Positions 33,023-57,920 of a stretch of 64,000 nt of DNA are shown piece after piece (position 1 is the stretch's first letter; every line of letters begins with the position of its first letter). The stretch spans positions 1 to 64,000 of the forward strand of contig NW_024883117.1 in NCBI RefSeq assembly GCF_019059575.1, given 5' to 3'. The position numbers and the translations under genes are program-made. The notes beneath the pieces were generated by a model. The model ran no database searches, was not told the DNA's origin, and saw only the letters and a program-made list of their open reading frames with translations. Source of the DNA: Amphibalanus amphitrite (Eukaryota > Arthropoda > Thecostraca > Balanomorpha > Balanidae).

Positions 33023-34109
33023 CGTTATTGCACCAATGGCACTAAGAATGCAATTAAAATGGCACTGGTCGTTTCAATACGTCAAGTTTGGCACTGTTTG
33101 GTACGAAATGCTGAAACGTATCGATCGATTACGGAAAAGGTCAGCCTGTTACATTTCGAATATTTATTTGTTGTTGGCTAATGAATATACGCCTATGGAA
33201 CTGTTGGCAATGCCCGTGAGTGAATTACGGTTTAACCGATCAGCGTGGCAGGGAAACGTAGGGTTTTTCGTCAATAATGAGCACCATAGCCGCAGATAAA
33301 GGGATTGAAATTCTAGCTACAATTATTCATTTTCGCCGATAATTTAATCTTAACAGCAGGCCATAAGGTGGGGTGGTGGGTTCGTGGTGTCATTCGCAAC
33401 AAGCACTGCTTAGGGGGCACCTGGGCCCATAGCTAATTAGCCACCCATTTATCCATTAGGACAAAATAAAAAAGTTAGCACGCTTGACTTATAACGACCG
33501 CTCACACCAGACAAGCAAAGTAATGGAAATTTCCGTGAAACCAAGGAAGTCAACTATGAACTGATGAATAACTAGCAAATAACATTGCACTCCTTGGCAC
33601 GTCCTTGTGGTCTATATTGATATCGGCCAAGCCTCACATTTTGCAATGCAACTTTTCGAAATACGGACTGCGAAAATGACTCTCAGCTGTGTAGATTTCA
33701 ATTTCACCACTCGATATTCAACCAACACCTAAAACCTGCATCCTCGACCCTCGCACACTCACTCTAACACCACTTAGTGCACTGCTCGACTGTCTCATGG
33801 CACGGCTGGAGGTCTGCCAGCTGATATTACCGGTCTGCCGCGACTGGGGCGCCATCAGAGGGCGGACACGCGAACTCCTCGTTTGCCAGTGGCCGACAGA
33901 GGGGCCGGCATGGTGCGTGGGCCGCGCCGGTCCGAGCCGCGGTGGCCGCGGGAGCTCCTCGGGGGCGGCACTGAGGGGGTAGAAGGTCACAGGTTAGTGG
34001 TCACAGGTCACAGGTCACAGGTCAGAGGTCGGCGGAGGACACAACAGATCACCACTCACAGGCCTGTTGTCAGTCGAGTTTAGTTATACAATACACATAC
34101 ACAAGTCAT
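33023..34109. other. Noncoding, between arm B and the adducin 3' region
   Basis: No gene is recognised. At 33988-34030 there is a run of CAGGTCA-type repeats (GGTCACAGGTCACAGGTCAC). Short frames lack motifs. Confidence 0.4.
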
Positions 34110-34122
34110 AAAACGGCGGAAA

Positions 34123-34445
34123 ACCCATCCGTCGTTTCCATCCTCAGGATGTTCAAATCCTTCTCCTCCACTGCACGCCCCAACCCTCGCTCCGGGCTGG
34201 ACAGACAACTTTATCTCATGCGGGCTGCTCCCTTGGAGCGGCACCGCTGCTCCCGAGGGAGCGCAACCCGTAACCGGGTGCAGAGAGTGCTTGGGGGGCT
34301 GGTCGGCCTGTCCATTCGGACGGGCTAAGCCTCGGCGACTCTCTAGGGTGTCTGCCCAGACCAATGTCTCCCCTGATTCCTATCATCCTTCCGGCTCTGC
34401 AATGGTCTCTTTGGAACGAGAGAGCCGAACCCAACAAAACAAACA
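34123..34445 (+). mobile_element. SINE-like retroposon with 13-bp target duplication
   Basis: AAAACGGCGGAAA occurs at 34110-34122 and again at 34446-34458. The roughly 323-bp insert ends in an A-rich tail (CCAACAAAACAAAC). Near its start GTTCAAATCC (34151-34160) matches the RNA polymerase III B box. Only about 28 bp precede it, with no clear A box, so a 5'-truncated tRNA-derived SINE is the likeliest reading. Confidence 0.65.
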
Positions 34446-34632
34446 AAAACGGCGGAAAGCATAATACCTGACAGATATCCTGACAGATACAGAATCACGA
34501 CACATAGATGTAAATAGCCCATTACTAGTCTGGTTTTCCGTCCTCAGACACAAAGAGGGGTAGTTACAAGTGGCCAATGTGAAATAACGGACCAACAATG
34601 GCAGGTATTACCATTTCCGGACAGTCACTAGT

Positions 34633-46657
<12,025 letters not shown>

Positions 46658-46799
46658 CCGGCTGAAGAAGAAAGGAGAGGGAGGTCAGAGTAATCTTGGG
46701 TCAGAGGGGCGGCAGAAGAGGTGGCAGGGTAGGGGGGACGGGGGAGCGTCAGAGAGGGGTCGCTAACACCTTCATTCAGCTGCAGAGGGACGGAGATGA

Positions 46800-46862
46800 A
46801 CGTTAGAGAGGGCAGGGAGGGACAGGGAGGGACAGGGAGGGACAGGGAGGGACAGGGAGGGA
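46800..46862. repeat. (AGGGAGGGAC)n minisatellite
   Basis: Five to six tandem copies of a 10-bp unit. Confidence 0.9.
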
Positions 46863-49800
46863 CAAGGGCAAAAAAGACAGACAAGAACAATCAGAGATGA
46901 ATGAAGCCGTAGAAGTAGGATAAAGTTGAAAAGCTGGATTAGCAAGGGCGGGAAGTTATGGCAAAAGTCGCTTCCACGCCAGCATGACCGGGCACATCAA
47001 TACGGTACACCGAAGAAAAACAACGAGCTTCTTGGTAGATTTCTCGGTACTAACACGACGTTGAGGTTGCGAAAGTTCCCAACTTAAGTTCCCAAAAGTT
47101 GGCTTACAGCCCGGCTGGGACGATCATCGTTGTTGCGAAACAGTAACTTCACCTCCTGCTCAAATGCTCTCGGATAACCCGTTGGCAAAGCTGCTATAAA
47201 GCCTGACCCAAACTAAAACACCAGTCTGAGATCATTGGCTGGCACCATAGACAGAGACCGCCCTTATTGGTGCGCCATATCCTCCCACATGAGTTGCGGG
47301 CTGCCAGGTTCACAGGCGGTGTGAACTGGCCCGACGGCAGCCGCCAAAACCCCGTACCTGTGCAGTGGAGACACTGCCGACTGCCGAGACATTATCACAC
47401 AGAATGATGACCGTAGAGAGGTATCAGGTAGTGAGAATCCACTGAAGCCCACGAGGTATGAAAGTTAGTCAGGGAAGTCAGTTGGTATGATAATAAATCA
47501 AACTACTCAATTTAATGTTTTTTTTTTAAATATCAGACAATATCAAGCTTTTCAATTTGATGAATATCATGTTTACCGAAATTCTCGCATAAATATGTTC
47601 ACGAATGGAACGCAATTGCACTGGAGTATATACGGGAAGAGCGCCTCGCAGAGCGGCGAGCACCAATATGAATCGATATGGCTGAGGGGCTGATAAGAGT
47701 ACCTAACCACTCTGGGTTATGGCAGCAATCTAGAGACTACAACGTAACGATAAATGTGACCTCAGGCGGCCACACGCTTTGTACTTGGTATAAGTGCATA
47801 CAGCGTTTACAACCAGACGATAAGGAGCCGTTTGATTAGAGAAGAAATCCGTTCACCCCTAAATTCCTGTGTCACACCGATCAAATGTTATTTCTTCAAA
47901 CCATCAAGAAATGGAAGGCAGACTCAGATAGGTGGCATTTATGGGCATCATGCGTGTGTGCTCCACACACATGCATGTGTGTGTGTGGGGGGGGGGGGGC
48001 AGCAGACAGGGTCTGACCCGCAGTAATCACCTCCCACCTGTGTCTGCTGCACCACCTGTCAGCGTGACAGTTCGTCAAACACAACCCGATACGGAGGGGC
48101 TGACCGGTGGCTGAGGGAGAGGTCAGTGACCTATAGAGGGCACTGAAACGGCTACAGCAAACCGGAGCTGCCGCTAAACCAGTACCACCCCTTTGGCACC
48201 AGTGAACGCTGTCCGGTGACCGTGCGTCCGACCACTGATCAGCCCATTTTGGTTCACAGCGACGCCCTTTATGGGCGGCAGACTCACGTGGCCGGGTCAC
48301 GGGTGGGCAGTGGCCCGACAGCGTGAGTCAGGCACCCTTCACATGTCCGTGTCACTACCCCCAGCGGACTGCCGATGACATAGGAGACTGCAAAATGTCA
48401 CATGGACTGTAGGTATGACACAGCGAGGTGCCAGTGTCACCGCCAGCGCAAATCAGGCGGTGTCACTGCTTCTCCCAAGTCCCAGCGACTGAAGCGTGCA
48501 AACTGCGAGTGCAATTGAATAGGTACAGATAACATGCCAGCCCCCCAAAGTTAGTGAAACGACTACCCTCAAGAAATGGTAGGAGTCGCGAAAACTGGTC
48601 GACTTTATCCGCCAGACATCGCGGAGGCCGGTGTCGGTGTCATAAATGATAGGCTCACGCCATATAACAGAACGATACAGTCGTCACACTATGTCTGACT
48701 GGCGGGTGTTTCCTGGTGTTGTCGCTGGTGGCACCGCAAACACATCTTCTCCGCGGTAGCCGGTAGGTGCAGCCCTCGACAGTCAGCAGTGCCCGGCGTT
48801 ACGAACAGGTGAAACGCAGCCCCGTCACATCGCCGAACTACCAACGCGACAAAACATCTGTCAGATTCACACAGCACAACCGGTTTGCGCTAGAAACACA
48901 CGCAAACCGCAAGGCAAAACAAGCTAAGATAAGACATCAAATGTGGCGAGAGGAACTGTCATCTGCCAAATCCCAGAAGCAGCGGCCACGTGCGTGACAT
49001 CATAATGCCATTACATACGGTTACAAATAACAACTGTAGGCTGTTCAGCTCTTGATTGTTTCTTTTTGCTCCGCATGCCTTCCACTTTCAACTCAAGCCA
49101 TGTCGAATTCGGCCAGACCTCTACAGTTCCCTCCCGAACATTACGATCACCCCAGGCGACAGACCACCCTCCCATCCGTCCCCACCGTCTCTGCACCCTA
49201 GGCGACAGAGCACCCTCTCTCCCCTCCCTCCTCTGCCACCCCACTACCGGGTGACGACGGCGGCTGAGCACAAGTGATCCGTATCGATCGAGATGGCCTA
49301 CCACTAGATCGGGCCGCGCCGAGCGGGGCTGGGTCCCCGAGCCGCGCCCAGCGGGGATGGCCCCCAGGAAACGCCACTGCGAGCTGGTTCGTCCAGGAAT
49401 AAGGTTAGAGCGGGTTGCGCTGGGGCTGGTCTACTGTTGGAGCTCGCCTGGGCAGCGCCGCCCGCGGGCGACCCGTCGCACGAACCTCGCAGCCGGCGGC
49501 GGCGGTGACGGACAGTTGTGGGATCGATGACCGGGAGCCCTCCGACGCCGGCAGACCAGACCAGACCAAATGAGCCGCGGTCGAACGGAAAACAAACACT
49601 GCTGGCGGAGCCTGGTGCTGTTACTCCCCGCTGAATTGGAATGGCTCATTGGCTTTGGGCTATCTGGCTCGGTCTATGAGGACCAGAGCGGATCATATCC
49701 CTGAGTCACGGTCACCGTCATGTAGAGCAGCCGGTACAATGCATGTACATTGTATGTATAAAACGTTGAAGGTAAACAACGGCCTAGACATGCACCGTGA

Positions 49801-50991
49801 GCCAAACGGCAATTATTATTGGTTCTAAAAAATGTGAATAAACATCAAATGGTCTGGCTGTTACATAAGTAGTGGTAGCTTACGATGCTGATTGACTGTG
49901 ATTGATTGCTTTCTGGAAAGCGCACTGATGCCTGGGAATCTGCATGGATACGGTAAGAAGCCCGCAATAATACATGTTCATCGAAGCGCTTCTACAAATT
50001 CATTAAGCGCTGACGTCGTTTCTGTACGGCACAACACATGTGCTGTGTTACATTTCCAATTTGTTCACACCTGTAGTAGATGCGGGTACAGAACACCTGT
50101 AGGACACCCCGCCTACTGACTCCTCTGAACAGTGTCGTCAGGGGAGGGCTCCGTTTGCATCTTGGCCAGCTGGCAGCGCCACAGGCCGACCCACTGCCTA
50201 CGCCGGTTCCAGTTGGCCGCCTTCCACACTCCACAGCCGCAGAGATCCCCTTCACAACAACCCAGACAAATGCCGGCCTAGCCTGGTGTGGTCTGACCCA
50301 ACTGTTCACAAGGACCACCACTTCCCACATTTGCCGCTATTCCACCCTGGCCAGCGGCATCGCAATCGACAACGTGTCGCCCCGGGCCCACGGTAAGCGT
50401 AAGGGGATTTATAGCTCCCGAGCTGACCAAAAGTCAGAAGGGTGCATCTTCCCTGCATCTTAGCCAGTTGGCAGCGCCACAGGCCGACCCACTACCTACG
50501 CAGTGGGTCGTGTATCTCCCCTGGATTAGCGATAGAATGGTGGATCTCATTTGGACTGGCGATAGAACGGTACGAGGAGTATGCCTTTCCAGGCTGATGA
50601 CAGAAGTTTATTCAGCTAACCACGCTGACGATGGGACGGTCTTCCCTATGTCTCCCTGCGCTGACGATATGGCAGTCTATGTATCTCCCCACGCTGACGA
50701 TATGGCGGTCTATGCATTTCCCCGCACTGACGATGGTGCAGCCATATGCATCTCCCCACGCTGACGGCGGGGGCGTTCCGTCTCCTAATGGGCCGCCCTC
50801 TGACCTGCCGTGATGGATGGCGCCCGCCCGAGACGGACGGAGAGTAGGGGGTGCAAACGGGAACACGGACACAGCGCAGCAGTTCGGACACGCAGACGCA
50901 GCAATGCGGCATTGCGGACATCGCGCGGACTGGCAGTTATCCCAGAGAAAAAGCACATAAGACAAAACAACATGGAAAGGGCGGGGAAGAA

Positions 50992-51256
<265 letters not shown>

Positions 51257-54200
51257 CCCTGAATCCTCCTCGTTGACGGTGCGGGTCTGAGCTGCCGGTT
51301 TCACCAGTTCCCTCACCACTCGGGAGCTACTGTTTGGAGAGAGTAAGTGCAGGCACGCAGGCCGATACCGCGCCGGTCGGCGACGCACTAAACAAACTGA
51401 CCACCCCACGCAGGAGGAGGCAATGTGAAGGGCCAATGCCTCTGCGTGACGCAGCGTCTTGTCATTGTTAGTATAGAACGAACCGAGTAGAAGAGAGTAA
51501 CTGTGTCAAAGATGAAACCAAAGTCACTTTCGAAAGCGAAGAGATGCAGAACAAATAACGACAAGGGCCAAAACGAGAAAAAATACGCACCTAAATCTGC
51601 AAATCCGCATGCGGATGTAGGTATCGAATATCACGTTATAAAAACGAGCACAGAAATGATTGTAGGAGAAAAAAGGGTTTCCAACCAACAACAATTCTAC
51701 GCTGCCAGTTCTCACAAGGCCCATTGCCCATCGTCCAGCGGTTTCGTGTCAACGTCGATTCCTTGCCCTCCTTGCATTTGGCAGAGCCCCTATGCCCGGT
51801 TCGTGTTACACTTTGGAGCCCATCATAAGCGCGAGGCACAGAGCCGGGTGATAGTCTGGCCGCTGGCCTTTCCGATTCTGGGAACCTGACCTGCATTTAA
51901 TCGTGATCCACTAGCACGCTCTGGCGGCCTTGAGAGCGGTACGGGAGGGTGGCACTGTGGGGTGACAGGCTTAGCGGTAATCCATTTCCTTTGTTTCTGT
52001 GTTTCCTGTCGGATAAAAGGCCACCATTACCGGGAACAAACATAGCGTAAACAGCCGGCTTTGGGTGTGGAGGGGAGTCGGATCATCCAGCGGGTCACTA
52101 TTCACTATTCACGGTCCATAGCAGACGTGACCTCTCCGTCACTGGAGATACGGCTCGAAAAAAATCATAATCCTTTATTCGCACTGCAGAGTATACCCGA
52201 TTCATTCTAAAACGCTTATCTAGTAATCCACCATTCTGACCTGGTCAAGATATTCGGTATATTCAGCCGGCTTTCAATTCGTGCGAGATTGAGAACGTTG
52301 CCCTTTTCAAGTAGGACAAACAAGAAAGTTTTCCTTAAGGACGGACCTTTCTCGCACCAAATCAGCCTTTTCCGTGTTGCTATAGCATCGACCCTCTGAC
52401 GGACTCGTGCTGGCCTGGCACACGCCAGTCGGCGGTCCCCAAACCTGCACTACCGCCCTGCCCGCCGGTTTGAGGGCCACTGGGGATCGATGCCGGCCGA
52501 CCGTCGCCGGCGGCGGGGGACAGCGGCGGCACAGGGCGTGGCCCCTCCCCTTGGAGACAGAGGTCCACCGCGTCAGAGGTTCGGGATAGACACAATTCAG
52601 ATCAATATCTGGATGGGTTTATTGTGAACGTTTCAAACAATAGCAGATAATAACCTCAACTTTAGCTGTTGAAGTTTGTTATGAACAATAGCAGTGCATG
52701 CCAAAACAAGCAAGCCTATCGAAACAGCTGTCTAAAAGTGTTCACATTTCGTACAACTCCCATATCGTGGACAAGTTTTAAGCAATTTTTCGCTTTTCAT
52801 GCTTTGTGTATTTTAAGACGAGTGCGGCTTGGACAGACAGCAGATCAGCGTGCGCACAAACCATGCCATCGCGAACGTGACAAGTGAGAAAAACATATTC
52901 AGCAATTCATCACCAGACAAAAATAATAATCATGCACGAACGATAATTGAGCCAAGCGCAGCCAGAGTGTCAAAGCGCGCATCGAAAGCAGGAAACGTGT
53001 CGCACGAACGGACAAAACAGGAAACGCATCCGCAACAAGCTTGAGCCACAAACGTGCCAGATCGCATCACTAGGGCGGAGGTATGAAGGTCCACCGGAAC
53101 AAACACAAAGCAGGGAGCCTTGAAACCCTTCAAACCAATATTCATGCGTTGGACAAAACTTAGGACGTGTCGGAGAGCGCATTCAGAAGCGTATACACGC
53201 GAAAATTGTCCACCGACCTGCACTGCACTAGACCGCAGGTCAGCGTTCCTAGCATCGTGGTGGCGATCCGGTGACCGACGCAGGTTGGGTCACAGGTCAC
53301 GGGTCACAGGTCAGGTAGAAGGCACCGACTGGTCAGCAGTAACGGGTCCAGTCGAACCCGCAATGCCAGCAAAGAGATCACACCAGAACCGACCAAACCG
53401 TGGCCAAAACCACACGGAATCTCCAGCACTTGAACACTGAAGGCACGAGCCAGCGTTCCGGGATTCACATATCAGGAGCCACCAGCTCTCACGGACGGTC
53501 ACGGACTGTCACCGATGGAAACGGACGGCCTCGGCGGCTGGGCGGCCGGTCGGACGGCGCCACACTGCCCGGGGTGCGGCCGACCGACCAGGGCCTGCGC
53601 ACGCACCTCAATCGAGGGGTTCGGCCGCCGGCGGCGGTCCAGGCGTAGGCTGTACCGGGTACCCCTGTTCAGCCATCGACCGCACCGTGAATAGCGGTGG
53701 TGCGTGCACCGCTGCACGCTCACCAAAATCGGGAGGAGCGGTGACGTCCTGGGATATATGGAGTGCTTAGTACAAAATGTTTCATTCAAAGTTTCCAGAC
53801 AACTGCCGAGGATAAGTGTGAACCCGCTCAACTCATTCCAACGGCATGCTTGCCCCGATGCAGCATGGGTAAAATGAATACTTCTAATAAAGACAGATAC
53901 CTAACTAATCATGAGCCCCAGCTATAGTACGGAGCGCCAACCAGCCCGTCGAGCCAGGACCACATCTGCCGGCGCCCGCAGGTCCTTCCTGTGTCGTCAG
54001 GCTGAGAAATTCCCACCAATCAGACCAATTGTAGGCAGCCAACCGGCACAAGTGCCGCCGCGCACCCCGCCGCAGCGGACCGGCGAGCGGGGGTGGCGGC
54101 GACGACGGACCAACGCCCACTGACACCACGTGACTCAGCAGGCAAACCCCTCACAACCGTGGCAACAAACCCCAATGAGGTTCAAAACATACATACTGGT

Positions 54201-57200
54201 TCAACACATACATACTTCATCTTCATTACATCGTTAGATGTGCTTTATGGATAGTTTGTTCACCTTTCACCTCCTCTGAGACGGTGATGCCTCAGTCGTT
54301 CTTTTTCTCAATCACCAGTTACTAACGTGATCCACCAAATGTGTCGGCCAAGACAAATGGAGCATTAGCGCCTCAGCAAAATATCGAATCGTTCAAAATG
54401 GCATCGCGTCGTGTCACCTGCGAGTCGAGATGTCGGGCGACACGGGCGGGTGGCGCGGCGCGGCGGTCAGCTGCCTGAAACTGACAGACAGCCCCCTGCT
54501 GACAGCCTACTCCAGTTCGCAAAAACTCTACACAGCCAATCCCGACCGAAAAACGCTAACGCACGGGCTGAGCACATCACAATGGGATGAGCAAAAACCA
54601 GGAAGCGGGTGCTGCATAGGCATGTGCGAGGTGAAATACACGCTGTCAGAGAATCATCAGGATGGTCAAGAGCCAGGCTGGCCGGGAATGAATACGGGCT
54701 CAGAATTCACACGATAAACGCAGCAGCGAGTTGAGAAGTAAGTATAGGTGAAGTTCATTGCCTTAAAATATTAGAACACAGTTAATTTCAAGCCGAAATT
54801 CACTGCAATTGCTAAATGTGTCGACAGGACAGTGTTGGCCAATCTGTGCTGAAAATGGAGTGACTACTGACCATCGAATAAGTCCACGAGGCCATAGATG
54901 CAAGCTTCCGTAAGCTCGGCCACGACCCGGGTTACCGTGTGCCCAGCCCAGTGAGACGGGCGCCGGGCGGGCTCGGTGGAAGGTCGTCCATCTCCGGCCC
55001 GCGGCTGAGCTCACCGGCTCGGCACGCGGCCCGCCGGACATCGTAAACAGATACGGTAGTGGCGGCGGCGGCGGCACAGGCTAGCTAGACTCAGACAGTC
55101 AGCCGGGAGGGCAGCCGCACGAGCCAGTGACGGCGACCGGCTCCGGCCGTGTGAATATTGCTACTTCGGCCCCAGCCGTCTGTGCTTGAGCTCCGGAATA
55201 CACCTTAGACGGCCGGATTCACAAAAGACCGAGGCCCAATCGGTGGACGACGCCCGGTCCGGATGACGGTGACGGGCTACGTCGTCCTTCGCTCGTCTCG
55301 CATCGCGCGGCAGAGACCGCACTTCTCTAACACACCTCCGACCACCCAAGTCTGAACCTCAGGTAACGGCAGCCTTGACGCATTTTTACCTGTCCACTGC
55401 AGCATACTCCACCACCAAGAACAGAGAACTCTGCACTTCTCCACTCCGTTTACACGCGACTCCCTCTCCCTCTCCCGACAGACAGGTGGGGTAAAAACCG
55501 GACAGGGGCAGCTGCCAGCCCGGTATCGGCCCGCTCTGTATTCGGGCCGGACCGGACCGGGCGGAGTGCAGCAGAGATGTGCAGCGATCAGCACAGGCTG
55601 ACAGAGGTGGTCGGCGCCCTACGCCAAAACATCCGGCGGACCGGTCACGTGCCGAACGGGCACCGCGCTCCGAGCGGAGAGGTCACTCGTGTCATCACTG
55701 ACAACAAGGTGGTCGTGTGACTGTTGTCAGATAGTGAATGGCGCGGCCGTGTGACAAATCATAAGACAGTGTGGCGACTGGGTCCCGACAGTAAGATCCA
55801 TAGCGGGAGCATCTGACAGACTCCGACTGCAGTGTCTTTCTTAGGAGCAGTGTCTGTCACCCGGCACACTCCCAGACTTCAGCAGTATCCATAGCAGCAC
55901 TATCTGGCAGGCTGCAGTAATATCCATAGCAACACTACCTGGCAATCTGCCCGACTGTCGCCGCCACCACAGGCGCCATGACATCACGATAACCACTGAG
56001 ACTCCATGCACGACACAGCGTCCTGAACTCAGTGCATTGACACCAGGCAGATATGGTGGCGGGCACACCGAATGCATGCAGGCTACCTTGGTTATACATG
56101 CAGGGTTGAAATCGCGTCCTGTAAACAAAGCCAGCACACGGGCAGGCAATAAGTTCAGATGAGATCGGGTTCGACAAGGGGCCAGTTTGTTGAGCCCATA
56201 GAAGTCGTGCTCTAGCTTTCGAGAGTCGGGCGGGAGGTGGGCGGCGACTCGTGCACGAAGTGAACACCTGGAGCCATCCCGGCATCAGCCTCCGGTCCGC
56301 GGCAATTCAGTGTACCGTACTTAGTCACACTGGTCAAATACACGGGAACGGTAGTACGGCTCCCAGGGGAACGGCAAGACGGCGCCAGAGAGCGAGAGTC
56401 AATATTTCAGCCCCGGTCCCGGACCAAATACTCTGCTCACAGGTCTCTGTCACTTGTCAGCATCCAGCTCCCGTGTCCTCATGCCAAGTCATCTGACATC
56501 CGGTCAGATGAGGTATAAGGACCGGAGCTCGAACCGTGAGGTGCAACGAAACAGGGCGATAGATACCCCAGCGTCAGGTGGCGGAATTATTATGTCTTTA
56601 GATGCCTAGACAAACATTAAGGCCACATTGGTAGCGGCTGAATAGATGTGGAACAAATTTAGCGACAGTGCTTTGGAAGAGGCTCGAGAACATTTGACCC
56701 GTCTCCATACGAGTGTCCGTTGTGACAAAGAGTTCACATTTCACACCCGATGAGGTGACCTCACTGTCAGCAGAACAGGTCACCCGAATAATAAATAACC
56801 GCGGCCCCGGACTCGGCCCAGTTCAAACGTCATCAAAACTAATGACAGCCATAGCTCAGCCACAGACCCGAATTACACGCCTCACCCGTCAAACATGCAG
56901 CGCGAAAAAAAAAAAAACTCATGGGAGGCTCCATCACGCTTTCAAACCCAAGTCTTCTAAAGCACACTACAAACTACAAAACCCTTATTTGGGTAGCTTG
57001 AACACAGACAAACGGACCAAGCCTTGATCCCTTTGTCTGTGTTTCCGACTATTACCATACACCATTCTCTAAGGTTACCTATAGCTTCGGCCTCCGATTC
57101 TTAAAGGACCAACAACGAAGCTGCACCCTCACCCGGGTCTGTTGAACACCGCGTAACAGCCGCGGTTGAGGAGCTGTGCACTGGTCACGACCCTAACGGC

Positions 57201-57684
57201 TATGACAGCTCGCAGTCAATGGCGGCCCGCCGCGCACCCCGACGCCGTTTCGGCCTAACGCAATAACGACGCGGGTGAAGCTGAAGCTTCACCAAACACA
57301 GCCGCTGTGTCCACCCACCAGCAGCCGATCTGCGGAAGGGTCCGGCCTGTACATACCTGTCCCACCATCGCGCCTAGCGAGGGTGGAAAGGGGAGCAGAG
57401 AGCGGGGAGGGGAGAATAGGGGCGGTTAGCGGCACCGCACCATTACAAATCAAAATGATCCACCGGACGTGTCCACCCCTCCCCTCTCCTACCCACCGCG
57501 CCCCTCTCGCGTCCCGACCGGCCGCAGCCACAGCCCCGTGACATCAGGGGCAGACTGGCGCCGGTCACGGTCCGAAAACAGACGAGAACAGGGAGTACCC
57601 CGCCACCCACACAGGCACCCGTCGTACGCCGGCCATCACGGCCCGTGACGAGCGTCACACCGTGCGTCACGGCTGGTGATTGAC

Positions 57685-57800
57685 GGCGGTTCGACGCGGC
57701 AACGGCGGTTACACAGCAGAGGGGAGGGCGGTTACGGAGCAGAAGGGAGGGCGGTTACACAGCGATGGGAGGGCGGTACAGAGCGGAGGGGAGGGACGGC
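57685..57800. repeat. GGGAGGGCGGTTAC minisatellite
   Basis: About four copies of a 27-28-bp unit (GGGAGGGCGGTTAC plus a variable part). Confidence 0.75.
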
Positions 57801-57837
57801 GACTCATCTCCCCTCCACCACCCACCGCCGTCACCGG

Positions 57838-57920
57838 CGTTACACCGTCACGGCACACACCGTCACGGCGTTACACCGTCACGGCACACACCGTCACGGC
57901 ACACACCGTCACGGCACATC
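57838..57920. repeat. ACCGTCACGGCACAC minisatellite
   Basis: Tandem copies of a 15-bp unit ACCGTCACGGCACAC alternating with a form ending GTT. CCGTCACGG is itself a near-palindrome. Confidence 0.88.
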
